From NCBI RefSeq assembly GCF_002803075.1, contig NZ_NNBK01000012.1:372001-436000 (forward strand): a stretch of 64,000 nt of DNA, given 5' to 3'. The notes beneath the pieces are model-generated. The model saw only the letters and a list, made by a program, of their open reading frames with translations, was not told the origin of the DNA and did no database searches. The first letter of the stretch is position 1. Every line of letters starts with the position of its first letter. This document shows positions 17,118 through 25,666 of this stretch, piece after piece. This DNA comes from Streptomyces sp. CB01373 (GTDB taxonomy: Bacteria > Actinomycetota > Actinomycetes > Streptomycetales > Streptomycetaceae). Both the position numbers and the translations under genes were made by a program.

Positions 17118-17156
17118 AATCTATCGCCTCAGGTCGGGCCTTGGGCCCGACCTGAG
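17118..17156 (-). promoter_or_regulatory. Perfect 13-bp inverted repeat over the hsdR operon promoter region
   Basis: CTCAGGTCGGGCC (17128-17140), loop TTG, GGCCCGACCTGAG (17144-17156). Reading on the minus strand, a possible -10 TAGATT (17123-17118) follows directly, placing the palindrome over the -35 region about 70-100 bp upstream of the hsdR GTG. It suits a repressor operator or cruciform; a terminator is less likely because no T-run follows and no gene ends here. Confidence 0.45.
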
Positions 17157-17426
17157 AGGACTGAGGTTTCCCTGAGATACGGAGGATAGTGACAGGGGGT
17201 CAGATGGTTCTCATGAGAGGAACATCGGCCAATGGCAGTTCCTGCCCGTTCTCGGGCGCCAACAGGACCAAAGCCCACGCCTGGACCAGGTTCCAGAAGC
17301 CACCCCAAATATGGTGTAGCACAGGCGCGAGTGTTGGCCGCGGCTTCCGCCCGAGCCACCGCAAGGTCTCAGCTGGAGTACCGTCCACCGACACATCGCT
17401 GGTGGCGAGGGAGTTAAGGGCTTCAG

Positions 17427-18110
17427 GTGATCGAGTTGAAGATTCCGGAGATCTACTGGGGCGACGAGAAGGCTGTGAGCCTGCTGGGTGAGTACTTCAC
17501 CCGACGACGCTCATGCGGCGACCTGTTTTATTCTGGCGCGTGCTTCGAGCGCCTGGGCGGGGGCGGCGACGCCGAGCACGTCGCGGACCGCTTCGACAGC
17601 AACGACCTGGTGGCCATCACCACGCTCAGTGTGTCCCTGGAGCCGCATGGGGCGATCAACTTGCTGACCGACCCCGACGGGCACTGGGCGCGCCTGCTGT
17701 CGCTCATCCCTCGTGACGCACGTTTGGAGGATCCTCGAAGCGATGCGCTCATAGCGGAAGGCGGACCGGCGTGGGAATTGTGGGAATGCCTGGCCGGCAC
17801 CAAGCAGCACCCCGGCAAGCCCGACGGCAGTGGCCCGGTTGTCGCAGGCAAATTGCTGGCCCGCAAGCGTCCCCACCTCATCCCCATCTACGACATCCGC
17901 ATCAAGCAGCTCTTTGAGCGACCGAAGACAGACCACTCCTTCTGGGCAGCGCTGGCTGCGGCCCTGCGGGCGGACAACGGCGCCTTCTACGATCAGTTGG
18001 TCCGTCTCCGCGACAAGGCGGGGATCGGTGAGGACATCGGCGTCCTGCGTGTGTTCGACGTCATCGCCTGGATGCATCAAGGACGGCAGGGGCAAGTCCC
18101 AACGAGCTGA
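17427..18110 (+). CDS. DUF6308 family protein
   Basis: 227 residues, GTG start 17427 behind AAGGG, diverging from the hsdR operon. Family-like features are FYSGACFERLGG near residue 33, NDLVAITTLSVSL, the WARLLSLIPRDA segment, AWELWECLAG and VVAGKLLARKRPHLIPIYD. DUF6308 is a widespread actinobacterial family of unknown function; no catalytic motif is recognised. The 270 bp between it and the hsdR start hold a less GC-rich promoter region. Its location between defence genes makes a defence or regulatory role possible, but that is only inference. Confidence 0.75.
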   Translation: MIELKIPEIYWGDEKAVSLLGEYFTRRRSCGDLFYSGACFERLGGGGDAEHVADRFDSNDLVAITTLSVSLEPHGAINLLTDPDGHWARLLSLIPRDARLEDPRSDALIAEGGPAWELWECLAGTKQHPGKPDGSGPVVAGKLLARKRPHLIPIYDIRIKQLFERPKTDHSFWAALAAALRADNGAFYDQLVRLRDKAGIGEDIGVLRVFDVIAWMHQGRQGQVPTS

Positions 18111-18234
18111 GCTCTCGGGTGGAGTGCGGCGGAGAGGCGGAGGTCACCGCTGACAGTCTGATCGACTGCCCCTAAATTCGATGTGCTTCCGATGACGCAT
18201 CATGTGGAGTGCGTCGAGACCACGAGCCCACGAA

Positions 18235-18505
18235 CAAGGGTACTCGAACGCCACTTCCACCGGCTCGACGGTGATGCGCTGATCTTCACCACCGTCACCA
18301 AGGGCCGGGCCGGGTGCCGCCTCAACGACGGCAACTGGCGCTGACAGACCTGCTGGTGGCTGGCCCTCGACGGCGCCTGGTACTTCCGCAGCGACGGCGA
18401 GCCGCAGCCCGTCCCACACTATCTGCCGCACCCCATGCGCCATACCTGCGCCTCGTGGCTCGTTCAGAGGGGAGTATCGCTCTCGTTTTCCCTCCTACAG
18501 GCGCC
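18235..18505 (+). pseudogene. Degraded tyrosine integrase (C-terminal pieces)
   Basis: Two frame-shifted segments remain: DALIFTTVTKGRAGCRLNDGNWR followed by TGA at 18342, and in another frame PHPMRHTCASWLVQRGVSL, which contains the RHTCASWLV box with the HxxR-type motif. The N-terminal half, the first catalytic Arg and the Tyr are absent. It is a relic of another integrative element that joined the island, and it abuts the start of the STAND gene. Confidence 0.7.
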
Positions 18506-18528
18506 CAACCCGAGACAATGCACAGGAC

Positions 18529-21500
18529 ATGGGTGATCTGACTGCCGCGCATCGCGGGTATGAGTACCAGGACCTGCTAGAAGCATGTCGTGTGGTGGAT
18601 CTGCCGCTGGGCGGGATCGTCGCCGTGCACGTTGACGAGAAACTGGTACCGGACGACCGTTTCGACGATCTCACGGTCATCGGGGCGGACGGATATCGTG
18701 AGCGGACCCAGTTCAAGCACTCGGACAACGACGATCATCCCCTCGCTTACGACACGTTCACTTCGGACGGCCGCGGACTGAGGCTGGATCGCCTCGTGGC
18801 AGCCGCCGTCGCCGACCGCGACGGCCCAGGGGCCTCCGCCCGTACAGTCCGGCTGCGCATCGTGATGCGGGACGCACCACCGGACGATGCCGTACTGCGC
18901 GTGGTCATGGTGCCCGCACGCGCGTCCGACGCGCCGTTTCTGGCGGGCATGAACACCACTCTCCTGCGGTTCGACGCCGAGGCTCTCTGGCAGGGGGTCG
19001 AGCTGCCAGCAAAGGGCAGGCGCAAGGCGGGAAACGTCTTCGGGTTCCTGGCTGAAGGTGACACGGCCGTGGCCAAGGAAGATCTGGAGTGGTTCTGCGA
19101 GCACCTGGTCGTGGAGCTTGCCGCGCCGCCCATGACGATGGACCTCCAGCGGCCGGGGCCAGCTGAGCAGCTTCTCCTCCAGCGTGTGCGCGGCGAACTC
19201 GGTGCGGGGATCCACCCCAACGAAGGGCGCTCGCCAGCCGACGTGGCCGAGGCGCTGATCCGCACGGTCCGGGCCGCCCGTCAGCGGGGCATCAAGGTCA
19301 CATCGCAAGAACTGCTCCGCCGGGCCCAGCTGCGCCAGGACTTCGGCGCGGTCCTACGTGCGCATCCCGTCGATCGGACCCTGGAAGTGGCGCGGCCAGG
19401 CGCGGTCGGCGCCCTGGTGGAGGCTGCCGGGACCGCCGCAGCCGATGGAGACGTCTTGCTGGTGACCGGCCCGCCGGGGCAAGGAAAGTCCTGGGCGTGC
19501 CAGCAACTGGTCGAACAGCTCACCCGTGACGGATGGCTGGTCGCCGAACACTATTGTTACCTGGGTGACGCCGACGGCGACCAACTGACCCGGGTGATGA
19601 CCGAATCGGTCTTCGGTAGCCTGCTCGGCCGGCTGGCCGAGGCGGATCCGGGCCTTGTCCACGATCAGCGTCCGCGCTTCGCCGCCGACGAGGAGGCACT
19701 GACGAACGCGGTGGCGACCGCCCTCCACAAGGATCCCGCCCGGAGAGTGGCGCTCGTCGTGGACGGGCTGGACCACGTCACCCGCGTGCACGGCGGGAGG
19801 ACCAGGAGAGCGGACCCGTCGCTGGCCCTTGCCGAGGTACTCAGCTCGCTGCCGCTCCCAGCCGGCAGCGTGCTCATCGTCCTCAGCCAGCCCGGGACCC
19901 ATCTCGACCCCCTCAGACGGGCAGGAGCAGCAACCGTCGCTGTACCGCCGCTCGCGCTGGAAGAACTCCGTGGCATGGCCGAGCGGCTCGGGCTCGTCCC
20001 ATTGAAGGGAAGCAGCCAAGCCGAGGCACTGCTGACTGACGACCGGGACGTCACGGACTTCCTCGACGCGCTACAGGAACGCTCAGGCGGGAACGCTCTG
20101 TATACGACGTACCTCTGCCGTGAGGTCGCCCTCCGCCCACAGGTGGTTGCGGACGCCGCGGCAACCGTGCGGGCGCTTCCCCCGTACCGCGATTCACTGG
20201 AGGACTACTACGCCCACCTCTACGAGACCCTCGGTGCCGAAGCCGATGTCGTCGCGGACATCATCGCCCTGCTCGGCATGCCGGTCACCCGCGAGGAACT
20301 CGGGCAGATCGTCCCGGACCGGGGCCACCGGATCGACCGTGCGCTGAAGGTCCTGGCCCCAGTGCTCTCCGAGCGGACCGGGCAGGGTGAGGTCCGGGTG
20401 TACCACGAGTCGTTCGCTCGCTACCTGCGCCTGGGGTACGAGGACCATCCCGATGCCCTGCAGTCGACGCTCGCGCTAATCGCCACATGGCTGTCCGGTA
20501 AGGGGTTGTTCGAAGACCCGAGGGCCTTCCGACGGCTCCTGCTGATTCTCGCCGAGGCTGGGCGTGACACCGAGGTGCTTGGCCACATCGGACGGGACTT
20601 CGTCGCCCGCGCCGTCTCGGCCGCGTTCCCGGCCTCGGCGATCAGGGACAACCTGGCCACCGGGCTGCGCTGCGCCGCCAGATCGGGAAACTGGCCGCTC
20701 GTCGTGCGCTGCGTCGAGCTGGCCCGGGCTGCGCAGACTTACGAGGGTGAGCGCTTCGACTCGGTGCTGGTGGACTTCGTCGACGTGCCGATCGCGTTGC
20801 TCGGGGCTCAGACCATGGCGGACCGGCTCCTGCACGACGGACGGACCGTGATGCCCGCCCGGGCGGGCCTGCAAATGTGCGCGGCGCTTGATGCCGCAGG
20901 TGCCGTGGCACCCTGGCGCGAATACATGACGGCATTTCAGCGCGAGGACGAATCCGACAACACCTCGTACGGAGAAGACTCCGACCGGGCCGTCAGCCTG
21001 GCTTGGCTGCGCGGCCGGCTGCGACTGTCCGCGGCATACCGGGGGACAGAGGAGGAGGGGCCAGGGCAGGACAAACTCAGCGCACCAGTGTCGCTGGACA
21101 CCATCGCCCAGCGGCTCGATGAGCACGGTGACCAGTCAGTGGCCGACGCCGTCGTGAAGGCGCTGCTCGACACTGTGGGAACCGATGCTGTCACCGGCCT
21201 GCTACCGCGACTAACAGCGGGCGGCCCGGTGTGTCTCTCGCTCGCCGAGCAGATTGCTGCCGGTGCGGTCCCCGGACAGCCGGGCAGCGCAGCGCACTGG
21301 GCCCGGAAGGCCGCCGGCTTGGGGCATCGGCCGGGGACGGTGCACCGGCTGCTGGCGCTGGGGGCCGCTGCGGACGACCTGTCCGGAGACCTGACGGGGG
21401 ACAGTCCCCCGGTCCGGCGCGACGTGCTGCTCTCACTCACCCGTGACATACAGCAGGAACGCGTCCGCTGGAGTCCCGAGGCCGTCGCCCGATGGCTCGA

Positions 21501-24500
21501 CGCGCTGGCGGTCGCTGCAGCAGCCGATCCCTTGGCACTGGATGCGGCGGAGGCGCTCGTCCAAGGGCCGGGATGGTATCCCTGCTGGCTGCGTTTTGTG
21601 ATCACCCTCGTACGCGCCGAATCCGCCAGTGTGGACCTCCGGTCCGGCCTGGCGGTGGAAGCCCTCGGGCTCCTGACCGGAGACCTCAGGCCCTTCGCCG
21701 GCAATCCGCGTGCGTGCGACCTCTACGCGATACACCCTCTCATTGAGGTGACGGTGCGCAGAGCGGTCGTGCTCCTGTCCGACGATGACTGGCCGCAGGC
21801 GTGGGAGACACTCACCCGCGTCAGCCGGGGGATCAGCACTACTCTGCGCGGTGAACTGGGCGGTCCACTGCCCGCCGACCTACTGCTCTCGATCGCCGTC
21901 GAGCAGGCGACGCCTGCACGGCGGGCCAGTGTGGACAAAACCATCCAGAGCGAGTTTGAGCAGCAGGCCGGCGGACGCTACTACAGCGACCTCGCCGGGT
22001 ACCTCCTCACCCACGCGCGCCTCGCCCTCGCCGCAGGTGAACCCGCCGGGACGGAGGCACGCTGGCTGGAAGCCTGCCGCTTCCTAGTGGCCTACGGCTG
22101 GCACAAGGACATCACTGTCTATGAGGTCCTGGATCCGCTGTCCGCCCTTGTCGCCGCCGACCCGGCCCGGGGCAGGGCGCGGGTGGCGCAGCTCCAGCCG
22201 CTGTGCGAACGCCTGGCCCTTCACACCGACGGCAAGGAGACCCTCGCCGCCCGGCGGGAGTGGTGGCGGACACTGGCCGGGGCAGATCCTGTCGCCCTCG
22301 CCCGGCTCGCCGCCACCGGGATCTTCGGCGACTGCAACGGCCCCAACGACCTCCTCCACGGTGCGCGGGAGAACCTCTGGCACAGCTGGAAGGACGAGGC
22401 GGATCCGGTCGTGGCAACGGCGCTCCGCCTCACCCTGGACAGTCCGCTCCTGGATGGGGACGCGGCGGTACTGGACCGGCTCATCCAGACGTCTGGTCCT
22501 TCGATGCCTGACGGCGTGTCGGAGTTGCTCCGCTGTGCACTGAGCCGGGCGGACGAGCGGCCGGTGCGCTACGACTCCTCCGACGGTGACGAGACGAAGG
22601 CGTCAGACGAGCGACGGGTCGCTGCACTCAACACCGCGGCCCAACGTGGTGGTGGCCCGAGCATCAAGCCCCTTCCGCACCTACCGGTCGCAGAGGAATC
22701 CCGGAGCTGGAGCGGCTCGCCGAAACCGGCGCCGCCACCCGCGGCCGGGGACTTGCTGGCCGGTATGGTGCTGCCACCCGTACCCCCTGGCCCTGTCGGT
22801 CTGATCCGAGCACTGAGGGAATGGCGCCAGCGGCCTTACGGAACCGGTACACCGCAGCAGGCCCTTGACCGCATGACAAACCTCGTCGGTTACCGGCTGC
22901 TCAGCCTCGCAGACGAAGGACGTGCCGACGAAGCTCTACAAGTCCTGAGGGCCATCGCTGGACCGTTCGATTTCCGTGACGGCCCCCTCCTCCTGCGCCA
23001 GCTCGCGGAGGGACTCGAACGACACGGCCAGGGCGGCCTGGCCGCCGAAGCGTACGCACTGACCTGGGTGCGGACACGCGGGCAAGGCGGGTGGCTGAAC
23101 TTCGGCGGGGAGACGTCCCTCGACGCCCTGAGCAGAGCCGCGCAGATCGATCCGGTCCTCACCTTCCGCGTCGTCGCCGAAGAGGCAGAAGCCATCGTGA
23201 GCACCGGCCGATACGGCACCCACGGTGTCACACAGGCGCTGATCTACGCCTTCGCCCGCCAGGCCGTCGGCCTGCCCGGGCATAGCTCCCTCGATTTGGG
23301 GTTCGCGCTGTGGGACGAAGCGGCGGCGGTCATCGAGAGTCGGGCGCCTCGAGTCCACGACAGCGACGACCCCGACTACCCGTACTACGCCCCCGACCGG
23401 GACACTGGCGCGGCGGTACACGGCGATCTGGACTGCGCCTTTGCGACCGCGGCACTGGCGGGAGTGGCCCATGCGGGACGCGAGGCCAAGCGGCGGTCGA
23501 TGATTGCCGCTCGGGCTCTCGTCTCACTGCGCCCGGAGGCAGCAGCACCCGCCGTGGCCCTGGCACTGGAGCATGCGTCTGATCCGGCGACGCTGACCTG
23601 GTTGCTGTGTCTCCTCGAGGAGCAGGGGCCAGCTGGCCGGGCCGTCTTGGAGAACTGCCAGGACGCGCTCGGGGCGCTGGCCCAAGGACCTCTGCTCACC
23701 GTCCGGGCCCTTGCCCGTCGGCTGCTCATCAATGCGGCGGATGTCCCCATGGGGCCTTCCGCCCCGGACGTGTTGCAGCCCCCCGTCCGTCTGTGGACGT
23801 CCTCCGGGCAGAAAGACGACCGAGACGATCAGGCGCTGGAAGGGCTCGTACGAGAACTGGCCGGCGCACGGCTGTACGAAGCCGAGCAGGCGCAGCCGGG
23901 GCTGGTCCGGGCGGTCCTGGCCGATGCCCGCCGCAGGCTTGGCAGCGAGCATACGAAAGTCAGGTACAGGACTCAGCTCCGTGCCTACCGTAGCGCCGAC
24001 GAACAACTACCGCCGGACGCCTACCTCGCCACTGAAGAGGCGATCGAAGAAGCGGTCCAGAGAACGGCAGCAGGTAGCCGCGCTCACCGGCTCTCGAACG
24101 GTTTGGGCGTGTTCGATCCGCGAGCCTGGGAAGACCAACTGGCCACCGCACTGACGGACAGCCCGATTCTTCCCCTGGCCTTCGAGACGGCGCGCTGGCC
24201 GCGCCCCGGCCTTCGGACTCCGCCAGGTCCGGACGACCCGGCCGATTCAATGGTCGGCGTAACCGCGGAGACCGTCTCCGTGCGGCCTTTGGTGGAAGCG
24301 GACGTCCTGAGCGGCCAGCCACTCAATGGCTGGTACATCCTCGCTTCCGTGGAGAAGCGCAGGTTCCTGTCGTTGCATAGACGGACGACCGACTCGGTCA
24401 GCTTGAGGTTCTCGGGCCCGGAAGTAACGGCGCGCGGGGGCCATGGGACCCCGGACGTCCCGCCGTTCTCGGACGGTGACCTCGTTGAATGGGCTGAAGG

Positions 24501-24885
24501 GCCAGCGCAGCTACCTCTCGGATTTCCACATGTCAGCTTCCCGCTGCTCGGTGTCGACCGCGACATGGTTGCGGCCGGGGATGCCGCTCATGGTCTGGGG
24601 CTGCCCGACCTCACGCTCACACCAGGCTGGTGGCTCCGTGCCGCGCTGCACCTGCGGCCCGGGGCTCCCTTGACCCTGGAGGACGACCGCGGGCTGGCCC
24701 TCCGGCTCATCTGTTGGCGCACCGAGTACGAGAGGAGCTCCTACCACCTCGCCTGGCCGCGGATGACCGGTTGTGCCGTCGCGATCCGCCCCGATCTGCT
24801 GGAAGTCCTGGCCGAACGGGCACCCGCAACCGTCGTCATCCGAGACTTTGTCATGCGCCTTGGGCATGGCGAAGAGGGGAAATGA
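18529..24885 (+). CDS. Giant STAND NTPase with N-terminal Cap4/DUF4297-like nuclease domain
   Basis: 2118 residues, ATG 18529 after ACAGGA. The N terminus reads AAHRGYEYQD, a FDDL acidic pair (Asp46/47) and TQFKHS (Gln61-Phe-Lys63), the PD-(D/E)xK-type pattern of Cap4/DUF4297 DNA endonucleases. A STAND NTPase follows with Walker A GPPGQGKS (Lys320) and Walker B ALVVDGLDHV (Asp412); helical NTPase lid segments extend to about 650. The remaining 1400 residues are Leu/Ala-rich helices like an alpha-solenoid sensor, ending in a more beta-rich 250-residue module. This is the layout of Avs-type defence proteins, where the C-terminal sensor binds a phage protein and oligomerisation activates the nuclease. 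The sensor repeats do not reveal the target. It is the last island gene before attR. Confidence 0.78.
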   Translation: MGDLTAAHRGYEYQDLLEACRVVDLPLGGIVAVHVDEKLVPDDRFDDLTVIGADGYRERTQFKHSDNDDHPLAYDTFTSDGRGLRLDRLVAAAVADRDGPGASARTVRLRIVMRDAPPDDAVLRVVMVPARASDAPFLAGMNTTLLRFDAEALWQGVELPAKGRRKAGNVFGFLAEGDTAVAKEDLEWFCEHLVVELAAPPMTMDLQRPGPAEQLLLQRVRGELGAGIHPNEGRSPADVAEALIRTVRAARQRGIKVTSQELLRRAQLRQDFGAVLRAHPVDRTLEVARPGAVGALVEAAGTAAADGDVLLVTGPPGQGKSWACQQLVEQLTRDGWLVAEHYCYLGDADGDQLTRVMTESVFGSLLGRLAEADPGLVHDQRPRFAADEEALTNAVATALHKDPARRVALVVDGLDHVTRVHGGRTRRADPSLALAEVLSSLPLPAGSVLIVLSQPGTHLDPLRRAGAATVAVPPLALEELRGMAERLGLVPLKGSSQAEALLTDDRDVTDFLDALQERSGGNALYTTYLCREVALRPQVVADAAATVRALPPYRDSLEDYYAHLYETLGAEADVVADIIALLGMPVTREELGQIVPDRGHRIDRALKVLAPVLSERTGQGEVRVYHESFARYLRLGYEDHPDALQSTLALIATWLSGKGLFEDPRAFRRLLLILAEAGRDTEVLGHIGRDFVARAVSAAFPASAIRDNLATGLRCAARSGNWPLVVRCVELARAAQTYEGERFDSVLVDFVDVPIALLGAQTMADRLLHDGRTVMPARAGLQMCAALDAAGAVAPWREYMTAFQREDESDNTSYGEDSDRAVSLAWLRGRLRLSAAYRGTEEEGPGQDKLSAPVSLDTIAQRLDEHGDQSVADAVVKALLDTVGTDAVTGLLPRLTAGGPVCLSLAEQIAAGAVPGQPGSAAHWARKAAGLGHRPGTVHRLLALGAAADDLSGDLTGDSPPVRRDVLLSLTRDIQQERVRWSPEAVARWLDALAVAAAADPLALDAAEALVQGPGWYPCWLRFVITLVRAESASVDLRSGLAVEALGLLTGDLRPFAGNPRACDLYAIHPLIEVTVRRAVVLLSDDDWPQAWETLTRVSRGISTTLRGELGGPLPADLLLSIAVEQATPARRASVDKTIQSEFEQQAGGRYYSDLAGYLLTHARLALAAGEPAGTEARWLEACRFLVAYGWHKDITVYEVLDPLSALVAADPARGRARVAQLQPLCERLALHTDGKETLAARREWWRTLAGADPVALARLAATGIFGDCNGPNDLLHGARENLWHSWKDEADPVVATALRLTLDSPLLDGDAAVLDRLIQTSGPSMPDGVSELLRCALSRADERPVRYDSSDGDETKASDERRVAALNTAAQRGGGPSIKPLPHLPVAEESRSWSGSPKPAPPPAAGDLLAGMVLPPVPPGPVGLIRALREWRQRPYGTGTPQQALDRMTNLVGYRLLSLADEGRADEALQVLRAIAGPFDFRDGPLLLRQLAEGLERHGQGGLAAEAYALTWVRTRGQGGWLNFGGETSLDALSRAAQIDPVLTFRVVAEEAEAIVSTGRYGTHGVTQALIYAFARQAVGLPGHSSLDLGFALWDEAAAVIESRAPRVHDSDDPDYPYYAPDRDTGAAVHGDLDCAFATAALAGVAHAGREAKRRSMIAARALVSLRPEAAAPAVALALEHASDPATLTWLLCLLEEQGPAGRAVLENCQDALGALAQGPLLTVRALARRLLINAADVPMGPSAPDVLQPPVRLWTSSGQKDDRDDQALEGLVRELAGARLYEAEQAQPGLVRAVLADARRRLGSEHTKVRYRTQLRAYRSADEQLPPDAYLATEEAIEEAVQRTAAGSRAHRLSNGLGVFDPRAWEDQLATALTDSPILPLAFETARWPRPGLRTPPGPDDPADSMVGVTAETVSVRPLVEADVLSGQPLNGWYILASVEKRRFLSLHRRTTDSVSLRFSGPEVTARGGHGTPDVPPFSDGDLVEWAEGPAQLPLGFPHVSFPLLGVDRDMVAAGDAAHGLGLPDLTLTPGWWLRAALHLRPGAPLTLEDDRGLALRLICWRTEYERSSYHLAWPRMTGCAVAIRPDLLEVLAERAPATVVIRDFVMRLGHGEEGK

Positions 24886-24980
24886 CGCGGAAGCGCTCGG
24901 TCGTGCGGGGGAGGAGCGTGCTGGCCGGCCCTGGTCCTCTACCTCACCGCCGCTGACCCCAGTTCGCACCTTGTTCTGGA

Positions 24981-25034
24981 CCTCTCAACTTACCTGACGA
25001 CTCATCAGGTAAGTCAGCATCCAATCAGCATTGG
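24981..25034. promoter_or_regulatory. Inverted repeats and arm-like words at the right island end
   Basis: CTTACCTGA (24989-24997) and TCAGGTAAG (25005-25013) form a perfect 9-bp inverted repeat; GTCAGCATC (25013-25021) repeats the word at 3240-3248; CCAAT-CAGC-ATTGG (25021-25034) is a second small palindrome. About 230 bp inside attR, these are good candidates for integrase arm sites. The first hairpin could instead stop transcription from the STAND gene, but no T-run follows. Confidence 0.45.
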
Positions 25035-25148
25035 ACCGGGGCAGTCTTCCGTGCATGCTCCCGGTTGATGGCTTCGCGGCAGGCTGCTTCGTGCAGATCG
25101 CGCAGGTGAGAAGCCTGTTCGCCACGGCGCACGATGTTCTGGAAAGTC

Positions 25149-25177
25149 TTCGAGTCGAAGACATGCCGATGTACAGT
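25149..25177 (+). promoter_or_regulatory. Candidate replacement promoter for panD, inside the island
   Basis: TTCGAG (25149-25154), 17-bp spacer, TACAGT (25172-25177), about 58 bp upstream of the panD GTG. The -35 word lies within the palindrome CTTCGAGTCGAAG. Because the att core is inside the coding region, any promoter here belongs to the island and replaces the chromosomal one left at about 3.1 kb. Confidence 0.35.
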
Positions 25178-25234
25178 GAAGGACGCCCCTGACCTGCAGA
25201 AAGCCGGCGGGGAGCCGTCTTCTAGGAGTCCAAA

Positions 25235-25654
25235 GTGCTGCGAACTTTGATCAAATCCAAGATCCACCGCGCCACCGTCACCCAGGCCGACCTGCACTAC
25301 GTGGGATCGGTGACCATCGACGCGGACCTGCTCGACGCCGCCGATCTGCTGCCCGGTGAACTCGTACACATTGTCGACGTGACCAATGGCGCCCGCCTGG
25401 AGACGTACGTCATCGAGGGGGAGCGCGGATCCGGGGTCGTCGGGATCAACGGGGCCGCCGCGCATCTCGTCCACCCCGGAGACCTGGTGATCATCATCAG
25501 CTACGCCCAGGTCACCGACGCCGAGGCCCGGGCCCTTGAGCCGCGGGTCGTCCACGTCGACGCGGACAACCGTGTCGTGGCGCTCGGCGCCGACGCCTCC
25601 GAGCCGGTGCCGGGTTCCGACCAGGAGCGCAGCCCGCACGCCGTGTCGAGCTGA
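25235..25654 (+). CDS. panD: Aspartate 1-decarboxylase, 5' end supplied by the island
   Basis: 139 residues; pyruvoyl-dependent enzyme that decarboxylates L-aspartate to beta-alanine for pantothenate and CoA synthesis. It shows the self-cleavage site G24-S25 in HYVGSVTI, Lys9 in KSKIHR and the conserved NGARLETYVIEGERGSG and INGAAAHLVHPGD blocks. GTG 25235 follows TAGGAG. The first ten residues (MLRTLIKSKI) differ from the chromosomal version left at 3151 (MLRTMFKSKI), so codons 1-5 and the leader come from the integrated element. The racemase-family gene follows 12 bp downstream. Confidence 0.95.
   Translation: MLRTLIKSKIHRATVTQADLHYVGSVTIDADLLDAADLLPGELVHIVDVTNGARLETYVIEGERGSGVVGINGAAAHLVHPGDLVIIISYAQVTDAEARALEPRVVHVDADNRVVALGADASEPVPGSDQERSPHAVSS
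25251..25264 (+). repeat. attR core, 14-bp direct repeat in panD
   Basis: TCAAATCCAAGATC, identical to 3167-3180, covering codons 6-10 of the intact panD. Upstream similarity between the two copies continues imperfectly for about 70 bp (GACCTGCA, GGGAGCC and the start codon region). Confidence 0.85.
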
Positions 25655-25666
25655 CCGGCCAGGAGC

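Larger units (their letters stand above)
3167..25264. mobile_element. About 22-kb genomic island integrated into the 5' end of panD
   Basis: The ends are defined by a perfect 14-bp direct repeat TCAAATCCAAGATC at 3167-3180 and 25251-25264, both at codons 6-10 of panD, embedded in longer imperfect leader similarity. A tyrosine integrase gene lies 155 bp inside the left copy. The island carries a HEPN protein, an HNH fragment, an IS3-type insertion, a four-gene HsdR/HsdSM/PtuA/PtuB-like operon, a DUF6308 gene and a giant STAND NTPase. I recognise no replication, transfer or FtsK/TraB genes, so it looks like a non-conjugative defence island. The right end supplies a new promoter-leader and first ten codons for panD. 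Older recombinase relics inside it (18.2-18.5 kb) show it is a composite. Confidence 0.85.
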
